This document shows, one piece after another, positions 1-7,699 of a DNA stretch of 64,000 bases. The first letter of the stretch is position 1. Every line of letters begins with the position of its first letter. The DNA lies in the NCBI RefSeq assembly GCF_947366995.1, contig NZ_CANBCC010000006.1:1-64000 (forward strand), in the 5' to 3' direction. Origin of the DNA: an uncultured Aquabacterium sp. (GTDB taxonomy: Bacteria; Pseudomonadota; Gammaproteobacteria; Burkholderiales; Burkholderiaceae_C). The position numbers and the translations under genes are program-made. The notes below the pieces were generated by a model. That model did not search any database, was not told where the DNA came from, and saw only the letters and a program-made list of their open reading frames with translations.

Positions 1-135
1 GGGGTAGAAGAACGGCCCTTGCACCGGCCACAGGGCCATGAACTGCGACAACATCCCGCCGAGAGCGAGGTCCAGACAGAACACGCCCACATTCACGAGG
101 AGCAGGGCCTGAGTGATCGGGGGCATCGGAGGCAT
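1..135 (-). CDS. Rhomboid-like intramembrane serine protease, N-terminal fragment
   Basis: The reading frame starts at the ATG whose complement lies at 133-135 and runs off the left edge after 45 codons. The visible N-terminus begins MPPMPPITQALLLVNVGVFCL and continues as a first hydrophobic segment followed by a short loop ending GPFFYP. This is how many betaproteobacterial rhomboid-family proteins start. Rhomboids are polytopic membrane proteases that cut within or next to transmembrane helices using a Ser-His dyad. The catalytic GxSG and His lie outside the window, so the assignment rests on the N-terminus alone. A GAGGAAA stretch lies about 10 bases upstream of the ATG. The gene is divergent from the DUF1688 operon. 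A second in-frame ATG three codons in (124-126) is an alternative start. Confidence 0.6.
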   Translation of the reverse strand, partial: MPPMPPITQALLLVNVGVFCLDLALGGMLSQFMALWPVQGPFFYP

Positions 136-252
136 GCGCGTGTGGTTTCCTCAGTCAGTGAGCCGACATCATAGGGCCGGCCGCCTGCCCGCATCGCACC
201 CGCGGCCCGGATCCCTGGCCAGGAGCGTGGGAGCGTCAGTGGCGTGGCACCT

Positions 253-268
253 TGGCACGCAACTGGCT
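253..268 (+). promoter_or_regulatory. Candidate sigma-54 (RpoN) promoter of the DUF1688-upp-codA operon
   Basis: The sequence TGGCACG-N4-TGGCT matches the sigma-54 consensus TGGCACG-N4-TTGCW at every position except one (TGGC for TTGC). The GG (254-255) and GC (266-267) pairs have the required spacing. A start at about 279 would put the hairpin at 277-302 at the very 5' end of the mRNA. Sigma-54 control suits a nitrogen-scavenging pyrimidine pathway; the E. coli rut operon is NtrC/sigma-54 dependent. I saw no clear NtrC site in 136-252. The site is predicted, not proven. Confidence 0.5.
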
Positions 269-276
269 AAGGCAGG

Positions 277-302
277 GAAGGGGCCGATTGCCGGGCCCCT
301 TC
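277..302 (+). promoter_or_regulatory. 5'-leader hairpin upstream of DUF1688 gene
   Basis: A perfect 9-bp stem (GAAGGGGCC / GGCCCCTTC) with an 8-base loop lies 4 bases before the AGGAGG ribosome-binding site of the short leader ORF. Only two T residues follow it within the next bases, so it is a poor terminator. A 5'-end stabilising or translation-modulating hairpin is more likely if transcription starts near 279. Confidence 0.45.
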
Positions 303-321
303 TTGCAGGAGGCCGCAAACC

Positions 322-351
322 ATGTCACCTCACCCTGGGTTCCGCTCATGA
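322..351 (+). CDS. Nine-codon leader ORF translationally coupled to DUF1688 gene
   Basis: The ATG at 322 has a strong AGGAGG Shine-Dalgarno sequence (307-312) with 9-base spacing and encodes MSPHPGFRS. Its TGA (349-351) overlaps the ATG of the DUF1688 gene (348-350) in an ATGA arrangement. The DUF1688 start has no good ribosome-binding site of its own, so ribosomes may reach it by termination-reinitiation. The peptide shows no run of a regulatory amino acid, so classical attenuation is not indicated. Function is inferred from layout only. Confidence 0.4.
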   Translation: MSPHPGFRS

Positions 352-1598
352 GCGCCCGCCGAAATGTCGCCCCGACAGGGCTGGCCGACCGCCTCCTGTC
401 CGCGCAGGCCGTGCGCTTGCACTGCCAGGCGCTGATGGCGCAGGCCCAGGCGGGTCTCGCCCGGCATTTCACCTGGCATCCCGAGCGCATGGCCCTCGTC
501 TCGGCCTACGTCACGCAGGTGATCCGCGAGCGGCATCCAGATCTTCGGGTGCCACGCCACAGCCGCTGGCGCCATTTCGCGGCGGGCAACGTGGACCGTT
601 GGGCGCAGGTCGCTTCGCGCCACGGCCTGGATCGCCCCGCGATGCGGCTGGAGCGGGCTCGGGCCCGTGTCGATCTGGCCGTGATCAGCGTGCTGCTCGA
701 TGCCAGTGCGGGCGCAGCGTGGGGCTATGCCGACCTGTCGACGGGCCAGCAACTGGCCGGGGCCGAAGGGCTGGGCGTGGCGAGTCTGCACTGGTGGGCC
801 GGCGGCGCCCTGTCCAGCGACCCCCACCATCCGTGTCGTGCGGATGCCGTCGGGCTGGAGCGCCTGCCGACCGCTGATCTGGCGCTGGCCTTTCAGGTGA
901 ATGAGCACAACGTGCTGCCGGGGTTGGAAGGGCGGGCCAATCTGTTGCGCCAGCTTGCACTCGCGCTGCGCAGCCATCCCGATGTCTATGGCCACCCCGA
1001 GGCCTCCGGTCTGCGGCCCGGCCACCTGGTCGACACGCTCTTGCGGCGGTCTCCCACGGGTTGCGTGCACGCTGAAGCCGTGTTGCGCCTGCTGCTCACC
1101 ACCCTGGGCGGCATCTGGCCCGAGCGACCCGCGCTGGACGGCATCCCGCTCGGCGACTGCTGGCCCCACCCCGATGTCCCGGGTGGCTGGGTGCCGCTGC
1201 ACCAGCTGAGCCAGTGGATGACCTATGCGCTCGTCGAGCCGCTGGAAGAGGCCGGCCTCACCGTGGTGGGGCTCGATGAGCTGACGGCCTTGCCCGATTG
1301 CCGCAACGGAGGCCTGCTGCTCGACCTGGGGCTCCTGCAGGCGCGCGACCGTGCCTTCCACACCACGCGGTGGCGTGCCGACGCCGAGCCCATCGTCGAA
1401 TGGCGTGCGCTCACCGTGGTGATCATGGATCATCTGGCCGAGGCGGTGCGCGGCGAGTTGCGGCTCACGCCCGAGCAACTGCCGCTGTCGCGCGTGCTGG
1501 AAGGGGGCAGCTGGGCCGCGGGCCGTCGCATCGCGCAGGCCAAGCGCCCCGGTGGCCCGCCCCCCGTGCACATCGACAGCGATGGCACCGTGTTCTGA
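348..1598 (+). CDS. DUF1688 (URC4/Urg3 family) protein, probable uracil catabolism
   Basis: The 416-residue soluble protein matches the DUF1688/URC4 family by its landmarks: SRWRHF near residue 69, the EGL(A/G)VAS segment, LSQWMTYALVEPLEEAG, the RNGGLLLD block, IVEWRALTV, and the C-terminal RVLEGGSWAAGRR and HIDSDGTVF. In the yeast Lachancea kluyveri, URC4 is required for the Urc route of uracil degradation, together with a uracil phosphoribosyltransferase and a GTP-cyclohydrolase-II-like protein. The exact reaction is not settled. Here upp and a cytosine deaminase follow directly. ATG 348 is chosen because the family's N-terminal homology begins just after it and the leader ORF overlaps it. 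A longer in-frame start at 252 is less likely, since it overlaps the promoter and hairpin. Confidence 0.88.
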   Translation: MSARRNVAPTGLADRLLSAQAVRLHCQALMAQAQAGLARHFTWHPERMALVSAYVTQVIRERHPDLRVPRHSRWRHFAAGNVDRWAQVASRHGLDRPAMRLERARARVDLAVISVLLDASAGAAWGYADLSTGQQLAGAEGLGVASLHWWAGGALSSDPHHPCRADAVGLERLPTADLALAFQVNEHNVLPGLEGRANLLRQLALALRSHPDVYGHPEASGLRPGHLVDTLLRRSPTGCVHAEAVLRLLLTTLGGIWPERPALDGIPLGDCWPHPDVPGGWVPLHQLSQWMTYALVEPLEEAGLTVVGLDELTALPDCRNGGLLLDLGLLQARDRAFHTTRWRADAEPIVEWRALTVVIMDHLAEAVRGELRLTPEQLPLSRVLEGGSWAAGRRIAQAKRPGGPPPVHIDSDGTVF

Positions 1599-1622
1599 TC
1601 GACCTTCGATGCATTGCGAACC

Positions 1623-2264
1623 ATGACCACCGACTTTCCGAACCTCACGCTCGTTGACCACCCGCTCGTCCAGCACAAGCTGACATGGCTGCGCGCCGAA
1701 GAGACGAACACCGACTCCTTCCGCAACCTGCTCCGCGAGGTCAGCCAGATGCTGGTCTACGAGGCCACGCGCGACCTGCCCACCGAGCTGCAGACCATCC
1801 GCACGCCGATCTGCGAGATGCAGTCCCCGATCATCAGCGGCAAGAAGCTGTGCCTCGTGTCCATCCTGCGCGCCGGCAACGGCCTGCTGGATGGCGCCCT
1901 GTCCGTGCTGCCGCTGGCGCGCGTGGCCCACCTGGGCCTGTACCGGGATCCGCAGACCCTGCAGCCCGTCGAGTACTACTTCAAGGCGCCGTCCGACATC
2001 GCCGAGCGCCAGATCATCGTCGTCGACCCCATGCTCGCCACCGGCAACTCGGCCGTGGCCGCCATCGACCGCATCAAGGCCCTGGGCTGCGGCAGCATCA
2101 AGCTGCTGTGCCTGCTGGGCGCGCCCGAAGGCGTGCGCAACATGCTCGAACACCACCCCGACGTGCCCATCGTCATGGCCGCGCTCGACAGCCACCTCAA
2201 CGACCACGGCTACATCGTGCCCGGCCTCGGCGACGCCGGCGACCGCATCTTCGGCACGGTCTGA
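1623..2264 (+). CDS. upp: Uracil phosphoribosyltransferase
   Basis: The enzyme converts uracil and PRPP to UMP and pyrophosphate. The 213 residues are of normal length. The PRPP loop is [12 protein letters not shown] at residues 133-144, and the family's C-terminal uracil-binding end appears as [16 protein letters not shown] 1623 (MTTDFPNL) is preferred over the TTG at 1614. It lies 24 bases after the DUF1688 gene and 15 before the cytosine deaminase gene, so the three look like one operon. In the Urc catabolic route, UPRT activity (URC6/FUR1 in yeast) makes the nucleotide substrate, so this copy may serve degradation as well as salvage. Confidence 0.95.
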   Translation: MTTDFPNLTLVDHPLVQHKLTWLRAEETNTDSFRNLLREVSQMLVYEATRDLPTELQTIRTPICEMQSPIISGKKLCLVSILRAGNGLLDGALSVLPLARVAHLGLYRDPQTLQPVEYYFKAPSDIAERQIIVVDPMLATGNSAVAAIDRIKALGCGSIKLLCLLGAPEGVRNMLEHHPDVPIVMAALDSHLNDHGYIVPGLGDAGDRIFGTV

Positions 2265-2279
2265 CGAAAGGGCCCCACG

Positions 2280-3551
2280 GTGCTCGACCTCCTCATCCGC
2301 CACTGCACGCTGCCCGACGGGCGCACCGACCAGGACGTCGGCATCCAGAACGGCCGCATCATCGCGGTGCAGCCGGCGCTCGCGTCGCAGGCTGCCACCG
2401 AGGTCGACGCCCAGGGCCAGCTGCTCACACCCCCCTTCGTCGACGCCCACTTCCACATGGACTCGACGCTGAGCTACGGCCAGCCCCGGGTCAACGCGTC
2501 CGGCACGCTGCTGGAAGGCATCGCGCTGTGGGGCGAGCTCAAGCCCCTGCTCACGCAGCAGGCCCTCGTCGAGCGGGCCCTGGCGTACTGCGACTGGGCC
2601 GTGGCCCGGGGGCTGCTCGCCATCCGCTCGCACGTCGACGTGTGCGATCCGCGCCTGCTGGCGGTCGAGGCCCTGCTGCACGTGCGTGAGCGCGTGAAGC
2701 CCTATCTGGATCTGCAGCTGGTGGCGTTCCCGCAGGACGGCGTCCTGCGCAGCCCGGGTGCGCTCGACACCCTGCGTCGCGCGCTCGACATGGGCGTCGA
2801 CGTCGTGGGTGGGATCCCGCATTTCGAGCGCACGGCCGAGCAGGGCGCGGAATCCGTTCGCCTGCTGTGCGAGCTGGCCGCCGAGCGCGGCCTGCGCGTC
2901 GACCTGCACTGCGACGAAACCGACGACCCCCTTTCGCGCCACATCGAGACGCTGGCTTTTCACGCGCAGCGGTTGGGCCTGCAGGGCCGGGTGGCCGGCT
3001 CGCACCTCACCTCCATGCACAGCATGGACAACTACTACGTCAGCAAGCTGCTGCCCCTGATGCGCGAGGCCGGCGTGGCCGCCATCGCTAACCCGCTCAT
3101 CAACATCACCCTGCAGGGCCGCCACGACACCTACCCCAAGCGCCGCGGCATGACCCGCGTGCCCGAGCTGCTCGCCGCCGGCATCCCGGTCGCCTTCGGA
3201 CACGACTGTGTGATGGACCCCTGGTACGGCCTGGGCAGTGGCGACATGCTCGAGGTCGCCCACATGGGGCTGCATGTGGCGCAGATGACGAGCCAGACCG
3301 CGATGCGGCAGTGCTTCGACGCCGTCACCGCCACCCCGGCCGCCATCCTCGGCCTGGACGGCTACGGCATCGCCCCTGGCTGCCGAGCCGATCTGGTGTT
3401 GTTGCAGGCACGAGACCCGGTAGAGGCCATCCGCCTGCGTGCCACCCGTCTGATGGTGTGGCGTGCTGGCCAACTGGTGGCGCAAACGCCGCCTGCCACC
3501 GCCACCCTTCGCCTGCCGGGCCGGCCAGCCGGTGTGTCGTTCCAGCCGTGA
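2280..3551 (+). CDS. codA: Cytosine deaminase (CodA-type amidohydrolase)
   Basis: This 423-residue cytoplasmic amidohydrolase probably deaminates cytosine to uracil and ammonia. The metal-site motifs are present: HFH at residues 57-59, LHCDETDDP around H210, a histidine in AGSHLTSMHSMD, and GHDCVMDPWYGLGSGDML around H308-D309. E. coli CodA has Asp (D314) next to the catalytic aspartate, where this protein has Cys310. That variant appears common in proteobacterial homologues and may alter substrate range. The start is a GTG 15 bases after upp. The product, uracil, feeds the UPRT encoded just upstream, consistent with a cytosine-to-uracil-to-UMP pathway. Confidence 0.87.
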   Translation: MLDLLIRHCTLPDGRTDQDVGIQNGRIIAVQPALASQAATEVDAQGQLLTPPFVDAHFHMDSTLSYGQPRVNASGTLLEGIALWGELKPLLTQQALVERALAYCDWAVARGLLAIRSHVDVCDPRLLAVEALLHVRERVKPYLDLQLVAFPQDGVLRSPGALDTLRRALDMGVDVVGGIPHFERTAEQGAESVRLLCELAAERGLRVDLHCDETDDPLSRHIETLAFHAQRLGLQGRVAGSHLTSMHSMDNYYVSKLLPLMREAGVAAIANPLINITLQGRHDTYPKRRGMTRVPELLAAGIPVAFGHDCVMDPWYGLGSGDMLEVAHMGLHVAQMTSQTAMRQCFDAVTATPAAILGLDGYGIAPGCRADLVLLQARDPVEAIRLRATRLMVWRAGQLVAQTPPATATLRLPGRPAGVSFQP

Positions 3552-3603
3552 CGCGGCGCAGCGGGACGTCACCCCTGTGCTATCCTTTTGGTCTTTCCCC
3601 CGT

Positions 3604-3688
3604 GCCCTGGTGGTGAAATTGGTAGACGCGCCGGATTCAAAATCCGGTTCCGCAAGGAGTGCCGGTTCGAGTCCGGCCCGGGGCACCA
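3604..3688 (+). tRNA. tRNA-Leu(CAA)
   Basis: This is an 85-nt class II tRNA. The acceptor stem GCCCTGG pairs with CCGGGGC, with discriminator A and an encoded CCA (3686-3688). The D-arm contains AATTGGTAGAC. The anticodon stem CCGGA/TCCGG encloses the loop TTCAAAA, giving anticodon CAA, which reads UUG. A long variable arm and a GGTTCGAGTCC T-arm follow. An extended -10-like TGCTATCCT lies just upstream. The gene sits between codA and cysM. Confidence 0.97.
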
Positions 3689-3734
3689 GTCGGGCCGCCC
3701 GTGAGGGCTTCGGCAGCCTGCCACAATAGCGGGC

Positions 3735-4637
3735 ATGCACTACCCGACCCTCGAAGACGCCATCGGCAAGACCCCGCTCGTCCGCCTGCAACGGGTGCCC
3801 GGCGCCGACAACGACGCCCGCGGCAACGTGATCCTCGCCAAGCTCGAGGGCAACAACCCGGCCGGCTCCGTCAAGGACCGTCCCGCGATCAACATGATTC
3901 GCCGTGCCGAAGAGCGCGGCCACATCAAGCCCGGCGACACGCTGATCGAGGCCACCTCGGGCAACACCGGCATCGCGCTCGCCATGGCGGCCGCCATCCG
4001 CGGGTACCGCATGATCCTCATCATGCCGGAGGACCTCTCCATCGAGCGCGCGCAGACCATGAAGGCCTTCGGCGCCGAGCTCATCCTCACGCCCAAGAGC
4101 GGCGGCATGGAATACGCCCGCGACCTGGCCGACCAGATGGTGCGCGAAGGCAAGGGCGTGGTGCTCGATCAGTTCGCCAACCCCGACAACCCCGCGGTGC
4201 ATTACGACACCACGGGCCCCGAGATCTGGGCCGACACCCAGGGCCGCATCACCCACTTCGTGAGCGCCATGGGCACCACCGGCACCATCACCGGCACCTC
4301 GCGCTTCCTGAAAGAGCAGAACCCCGAGGTGCGCATCGTCGGTGCCCAGCCCCAGGAAGGCTCGCGCATCCCCGGCATCCGCAAGTGGCCCGAAGCGTAC
4401 CTGCCCAAGATTTACGAACCGAGCCGGGTCGACGAACTGTTCTATGTGGGCCAGGCCGATGCCGAAGACATGGCCCGCCGCCTCGCACGCGAGGAAGGGC
4501 TGTTCTGTGGCATCTCCGCTGCCGGTGCCTGCTGGGCGGCACTGCAACTGGCGCAGAATCTGAGCAACGCCACGATTGTCTTCATCGTGTGTGACCGAGG
4601 CGACCGCTATCTCTCCACCGGCGTCTTCCCGGCCTGA
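3735..4637 (+). CDS. cysM: Cysteine synthase B (O-acetylserine sulfhydrylase, CysM)
   Basis: A PLP enzyme making cysteine from O-acetylserine and sulfide (CysM can also use thiosulfate). It has 300 residues. The PLP lysine is K47 in NPAGSVKDRPA, the substrate loop reads TSGNTG, and the PLP phosphate loop is GTTGTITG. The short, CysM-like C-terminus ends CDRGDRYLSTGVF. Many bacterial CysK proteins are longer. A TusA-family sulfur carrier follows 32 bases downstream, suggesting a small sulfur-metabolism unit. A CACAAT -10-like hexamer lies about 10 bases before the ATG. Confidence 0.93.
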   Translation: MHYPTLEDAIGKTPLVRLQRVPGADNDARGNVILAKLEGNNPAGSVKDRPAINMIRRAEERGHIKPGDTLIEATSGNTGIALAMAAAIRGYRMILIMPEDLSIERAQTMKAFGAELILTPKSGGMEYARDLADQMVREGKGVVLDQFANPDNPAVHYDTTGPEIWADTQGRITHFVSAMGTTGTITGTSRFLKEQNPEVRIVGAQPQEGSRIPGIRKWPEAYLPKIYEPSRVDELFYVGQADAEDMARRLAREEGLFCGISAAGACWAALQLAQNLSNATIVFIVCDRGDRYLSTGVFPA

Positions 4638-4669
4638 CGACCGGCGTTCCCCCTGAAAAGGCACCAGCC

Positions 4670-4915
4670 ATGTCCATCACCATCGCCAAAGAACTCGACG
4701 CCCGCGGCCTGACCTGCCCGCTGCCCATCCTCAAGGCCAAGAAGGCGCTGTCCGACATGCACAGCGGCGAAGTCCTCAAGGTGCTGGCCACCGACCCCGG
4801 TTCGGTGCGCGACTTCCAGGCCTTCGCCCGCCAGACCGGCAACGAACTGATCGACCAGCAGGCCGACGAAGCCGGGGGCCGCGAGGAATTCGTCCACCTG
4901 CTGCGCCGCCGCTGA
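4670..4915 (+). CDS. tusA: TusA-family sulfurtransferase / sulfur carrier
   Basis: The 81-residue SirA/TusA-fold protein has the signature LDARGLTCPLPILKAKKAL. The persulfide-carrying cysteine is C16 in CPLP. TusA proteins relay sulfane sulfur, for example from IscS to the tRNA 2-thiouridylation relay or to molybdenum cofactor enzymes. The neighbour cysM fits a sulfur-transfer context. I cannot tell from sequence alone whether it is the true tRNA-thiolation TusA or a paralogue. Confidence 0.88.
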   Translation: MSITIAKELDARGLTCPLPILKAKKALSDMHSGEVLKVLATDPGSVRDFQAFARQTGNELIDQQADEAGGREEFVHLLRRR

Positions 4916-4949
4916 ATCATTGGGGCGGCCCTCGACGGGCCGCGGCCAG

Positions 4950-6065
4950 TCAGATCCCGTCCAGCAGGTCGCCCGCCTGTGGCGGCTGCAGCCCCAGATG
5001 CCGGAACGCCGTCGCCGTGGCCACGCGCCCGCGCGGCGTGCGCTGCAGGTAACCCTGCTGAATCAGATACGGCTCGATCACGTCTTCGATCGTGTCGCGC
5101 GCCTCGCCAATGGCCGCGGCCACGTTGTCCAGTCCCACCGGCCCGCCATCGAAGCGGTGGATGATGGCCTCCAGCAGCTTGCGGTCCATCACATCAAAGC
5201 CCACCGGGTCCACGTCCAGCATGGCCAGGGCTTTGTCGGCCATGGGCCGGGTGATGCGCCCATCGCCCTTGACCTCGGCGTAGTCGCGCACACGCCGCAG
5301 CAGGCGGTTCGCAATCCGGGGCGTGCCCCGTGAACGTCTCGCCACCTCCATCGCGCCTTCTTCGTCAATCGGCGCGCCCAGCAACCGGGCCGAGCGCGTC
5401 ACGATGCGTCCCAGTTCCTCGGCGGAATAGAACTCCAGTCGTGCGACGATGCCGAAGCGGTCCCGCAAGGGGTTCGTCAGCATGCCGGCCCGCGTCGTGG
5501 CACCCACCAGCGTGAACGGCTGCAGATCCAGCTTGATCGACCGCGCCGCTGGCCCTTCGCCAATCATGATGTCGATCTGGTAATCCTCCAGCGCCGGGTA
5601 GAGGATTTCCTCCACCACGGGGCTCAGTCGGTGGATCTCGTCAATGAACAGCACATCATGCCGCTCGAGGTTGGTCAGGATGGCCGCCAGATCCTTCGGC
5701 TTTTCCAGCACCGGGCCCGAGGTCTGCCGCAGGTTCACCCCCAGCTCGGTCGCGATGATGTGGCTCAGCGTCGTCTTGCCCAGCCCCGGGGGGCCGAACA
5801 ACAGCACGTGGTCGAGCGCCTCCTGACGCTTGCGCGCTGCGCCGATGAAGATTTCGAGCTGCTCCCGGGCCTTGGCCTGACCGACATACTCGTCGAGGTC
5901 CTTCGGGCGCAACGCCCGCTCCAGCGCATCCTCGTTGCTGGACGCCACCGAAGCGCCCACCACACGGTCTGCGGCCCCCAGCTCTTCCAGAAAGGGCGAG
6001 GCCGCACCCCCGCTGCGTGTCTTGCGGGCAGGGGCCGGACTGAAGTCGTCGGTCTGGATACTCAT
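4950..6065 (-). CDS. ruvB: Holliday junction branch migration ATPase RuvB
   Basis: This AAA+ hexameric motor drives RuvAB branch migration at Holliday junctions. Walker A is GPPGLGKTT (residues 91-99) and Walker B is LFIDEIH (139-145). Sensor and arginine-finger regions follow in [18 protein letters not shown], with a C-terminal winged helix ending in [13 protein letters not shown]. The 371 residues include a longer N-terminal tail than E. coli RuvB. The start is the ATG at 6063-6065 (MSIQTDD); upstream in-frame codons look like intergenic sequence. The gene converges on tusA. No ruvA or ruvC is adjacent. Confidence 0.96.
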   Translation of the reverse strand: MSIQTDDFSPAPARKTRSGGAASPFLEELGAADRVVGASVASSNEDALERALRPKDLDEYVGQAKAREQLEIFIGAARKRQEALDHVLLFGPPGLGKTTLSHIIATELGVNLRQTSGPVLEKPKDLAAILTNLERHDVLFIDEIHRLSPVVEEILYPALEDYQIDIMIGEGPAARSIKLDLQPFTLVGATTRAGMLTNPLRDRFGIVARLEFYSAEELGRIVTRSARLLGAPIDEEGAMEVARRSRGTPRIANRLLRRVRDYAEVKGDGRITRPMADKALAMLDVDPVGFDVMDRKLLEAIIHRFDGGPVGLDNVAAAIGEARDTIEDVIEPYLIQQGYLQRTPRGRVATATAFRHLGLQPPQAGDLLDGI

Positions 6066-6378
6066 ACAGTGATTATCGGCCGATCCGGCCCGTGCAGACA
6101 GCACGTGTGTCGCCGTTTTGCGAGCGCGTGCAGGCCCTCCCCACATGGCTGGTTCGCCGGGATTTCCGGACATCTTTGTTGCACGATGGCAACGCAAGCC
6201 GGTGGAGAGACCCGTTTATGACAACCGTGTCATCACGTTCCCGGAAAAAGTCTGCTGCAATGCATCTCAGTTTCAGACGGACCTGCCGGTTTTCGCGTCG
6301 GCAAGTTTTCATACGGTGAATCCCTTGTGGTCCCCATCGCAACCCGTCTGAAGCGTTCGAAACTAACTGGAGAAGTCC
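6066..6378. other. Intergenic region between ruvB and porin gene
   Basis: This 313-base divergent region contains no convincing gene. It holds the ruvB start region on the left, a perfect ATGACA-ACCG-TGTCAT inverted repeat at 6218-6233, and an untranslated stretch before the porin. A good ribosome-binding site (CTGGAGAAG) lies just before 6379. I could not place a confident -35/-10 pair for the porin. Confidence 0.5.
6218..6233. promoter_or_regulatory. Palindromic candidate operator upstream of porin gene
   Basis: A perfect 6+4+6 inverted repeat (ATGACA-ACCG-TGTCAT) lies 145 bases upstream of the porin ATG and 152 bases upstream of the ruvB start on the other strand. It could bind a dimeric regulator of either gene. 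No regulator family is assigned. Confidence 0.3.
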
Positions 6379-7425
6379 ATGAAAAAGACTCTGCTGGCTC
6401 TGGCTGCCATCGCCGCATCCTCTGCTTCCTTCGCTCAATCGTCCGTCACCCTGTACGGCGTGGTCGACGCCTCGCTGGAAAGCGTCAAGGGCGGCGATAA
6501 CACCGTGACCCGCGTGTCGTCGGACAACCTGGCCACCTCGCGTCTGGGTTTCCGTGGCACGGAAGACCTGGGTGGCGGCCTGAAGGGCAACTTCGTTCTG
6601 GAAACCGCTGTCAAGGCTGACACGGGCGCCCAGGGCAACTCCGCTCGCTTCTTCGAACGCGCCGCATGGCTGGGTCTGTCCGGTGGCTTCGGCGAACTGC
6701 GCCTGGGTCGTCAGGATTCGTCGGCTGGCCTGCTGGTCGGCAACACCGCGCTGCTGGGCGCTCAGGGCTATGACGACTTCAAGATCGCCGGCACGTTCGC
6801 TGGTGACAAGTACCGTCGCCTGGACAACACCGTGACCTATGTGGCTCCCGCCATGGTCCCGGGCCTGACTGCCCAAGTGCAATACAGCACCGCTGCTGGC
6901 ACGTCGGCTGCTGCTGGCACCGAAACCTACGGCGTTGACACCGGCAAGACCTGGGGCTTCAACGCCCAGTACGCCGCCAACGGCCTGGTTGCTGGCCTGG
7001 GTTATCTGAACGGTAAGGCCAACGCATCTGGTTCGGAGAAGGACACCGGCGCCGTGGTTTACGCTGGCTACGACTTCTCGGTGGCCAAGCTGACCGGCTA
7101 CTACAACATGGACAAGACCACCGACGCCGCTGAGATCCGCCGTCTCGTTGGCGTGCGTGTGGACGTGCCGGTGAGCCAGCAGTTCGCTGTCCAGGCTTCG
7201 GTGTCGAAGGTGAAGAACGCCACCACCGCAATCCGCGGTGACGAAGACAACGCCACCATCGTCGCTCTGAAGGGTGTCTACGCCCTGTCGAAGCGCACTT
7301 CGGTGTACGGCCTGTTCACCAACGTGAACAACGGCGACGCTGCCAACCTGAACGTGGCTGGCTATGCCAACACTGCTGGCAACACTGCCCGCGGTCTGGC
7401 TGTGGGCGTTGCTCACAAGTTCTGA
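6379..7425 (+). CDS. Gram-negative trimeric porin
   Basis: This is a 348-residue outer-membrane general porin of the betaproteobacterial type. The signal peptide is MKKTLLALAAIAASSASFA, probably cut before QSSVTLYG. Typical strands follow, such as LYGVVDASLE, SRLGFRGTEDLGGGLKG, the FFERAAWLGLSG segment and GELRLGRQ. The C-terminus is AVGVAHKF, ending in the Phe that serves as the assembly signal. Codon choice is biased to GGT/GCT compared with neighbours, as expected of a very highly expressed protein. A strong terminator follows at 7449. A second porin gene lies 274 bases downstream. Confidence 0.95.
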   Translation: MKKTLLALAAIAASSASFAQSSVTLYGVVDASLESVKGGDNTVTRVSSDNLATSRLGFRGTEDLGGGLKGNFVLETAVKADTGAQGNSARFFERAAWLGLSGGFGELRLGRQDSSAGLLVGNTALLGAQGYDDFKIAGTFAGDKYRRLDNTVTYVAPAMVPGLTAQVQYSTAAGTSAAAGTETYGVDTGKTWGFNAQYAANGLVAGLGYLNGKANASGSEKDTGAVVYAGYDFSVAKLTGYYNMDKTTDAAEIRRLVGVRVDVPVSQQFAVQASVSKVKNATTAIRGDEDNATIVALKGVYALSKRTSVYGLFTNVNNGDAANLNVAGYANTAGNTARGLAVGVAHKF

Positions 7426-7448
7426 TTCAAGTTAATCGGACATCCCAG

Positions 7449-7471
7449 AAAGGGCCTTCGGGCCCTTTTTT
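7449..7471 (+). terminator. Rho-independent terminator after first porin gene
   Basis: The stem AAAGGGCC/GGCCCTTT encloses a TTCG tetraloop and is followed by a run of T to 7471. It lies 24 bases after the porin stop. Confidence 0.92.
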
Positions 7472-7699
7472 CATGGCTACGCGCAGTGCGTGGATTCAGC
7501 CCTTCTCATAGCAGGCGCCGCTGCTTTCCTGGGCTGCCTGCACCCGCTCTTCGCCTCAACGACTTAATCCGGCAGGTCAAACCTCCCCCATCGGGTGTAG
7601 TCATTTCGCGACACATCGCGTAAACCTCAGGAGGCGCCAAACGACCGTTCCGCAACAATTTCCTCGTCCCTCTGCTGAGGGGGTACCAAGGAGAAACAA

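Noticed and set aside
4202..4408. Minus-strand short open frame within cysM with methionine start
   Set aside because: It lies wholly inside cysM, has no ribosome-binding site and no recognisable sequence.
330..4664. A 1444-codon open frame on the minus strand opposite the DUF1688, upp, codA, tRNA and cysM genes
   Set aside because: It runs antisense to several clearly recognised genes and even through a tRNA. Its composition is the His/Gly/Ala-rich pattern expected from GC-rich antisense frames.
7605..7622. Short CGCGA-N4-TCGCG dyad upstream of the second porin
   Set aside because: Five-base CG-rich arms are expected often in DNA of this composition. There is no further support for an operator.
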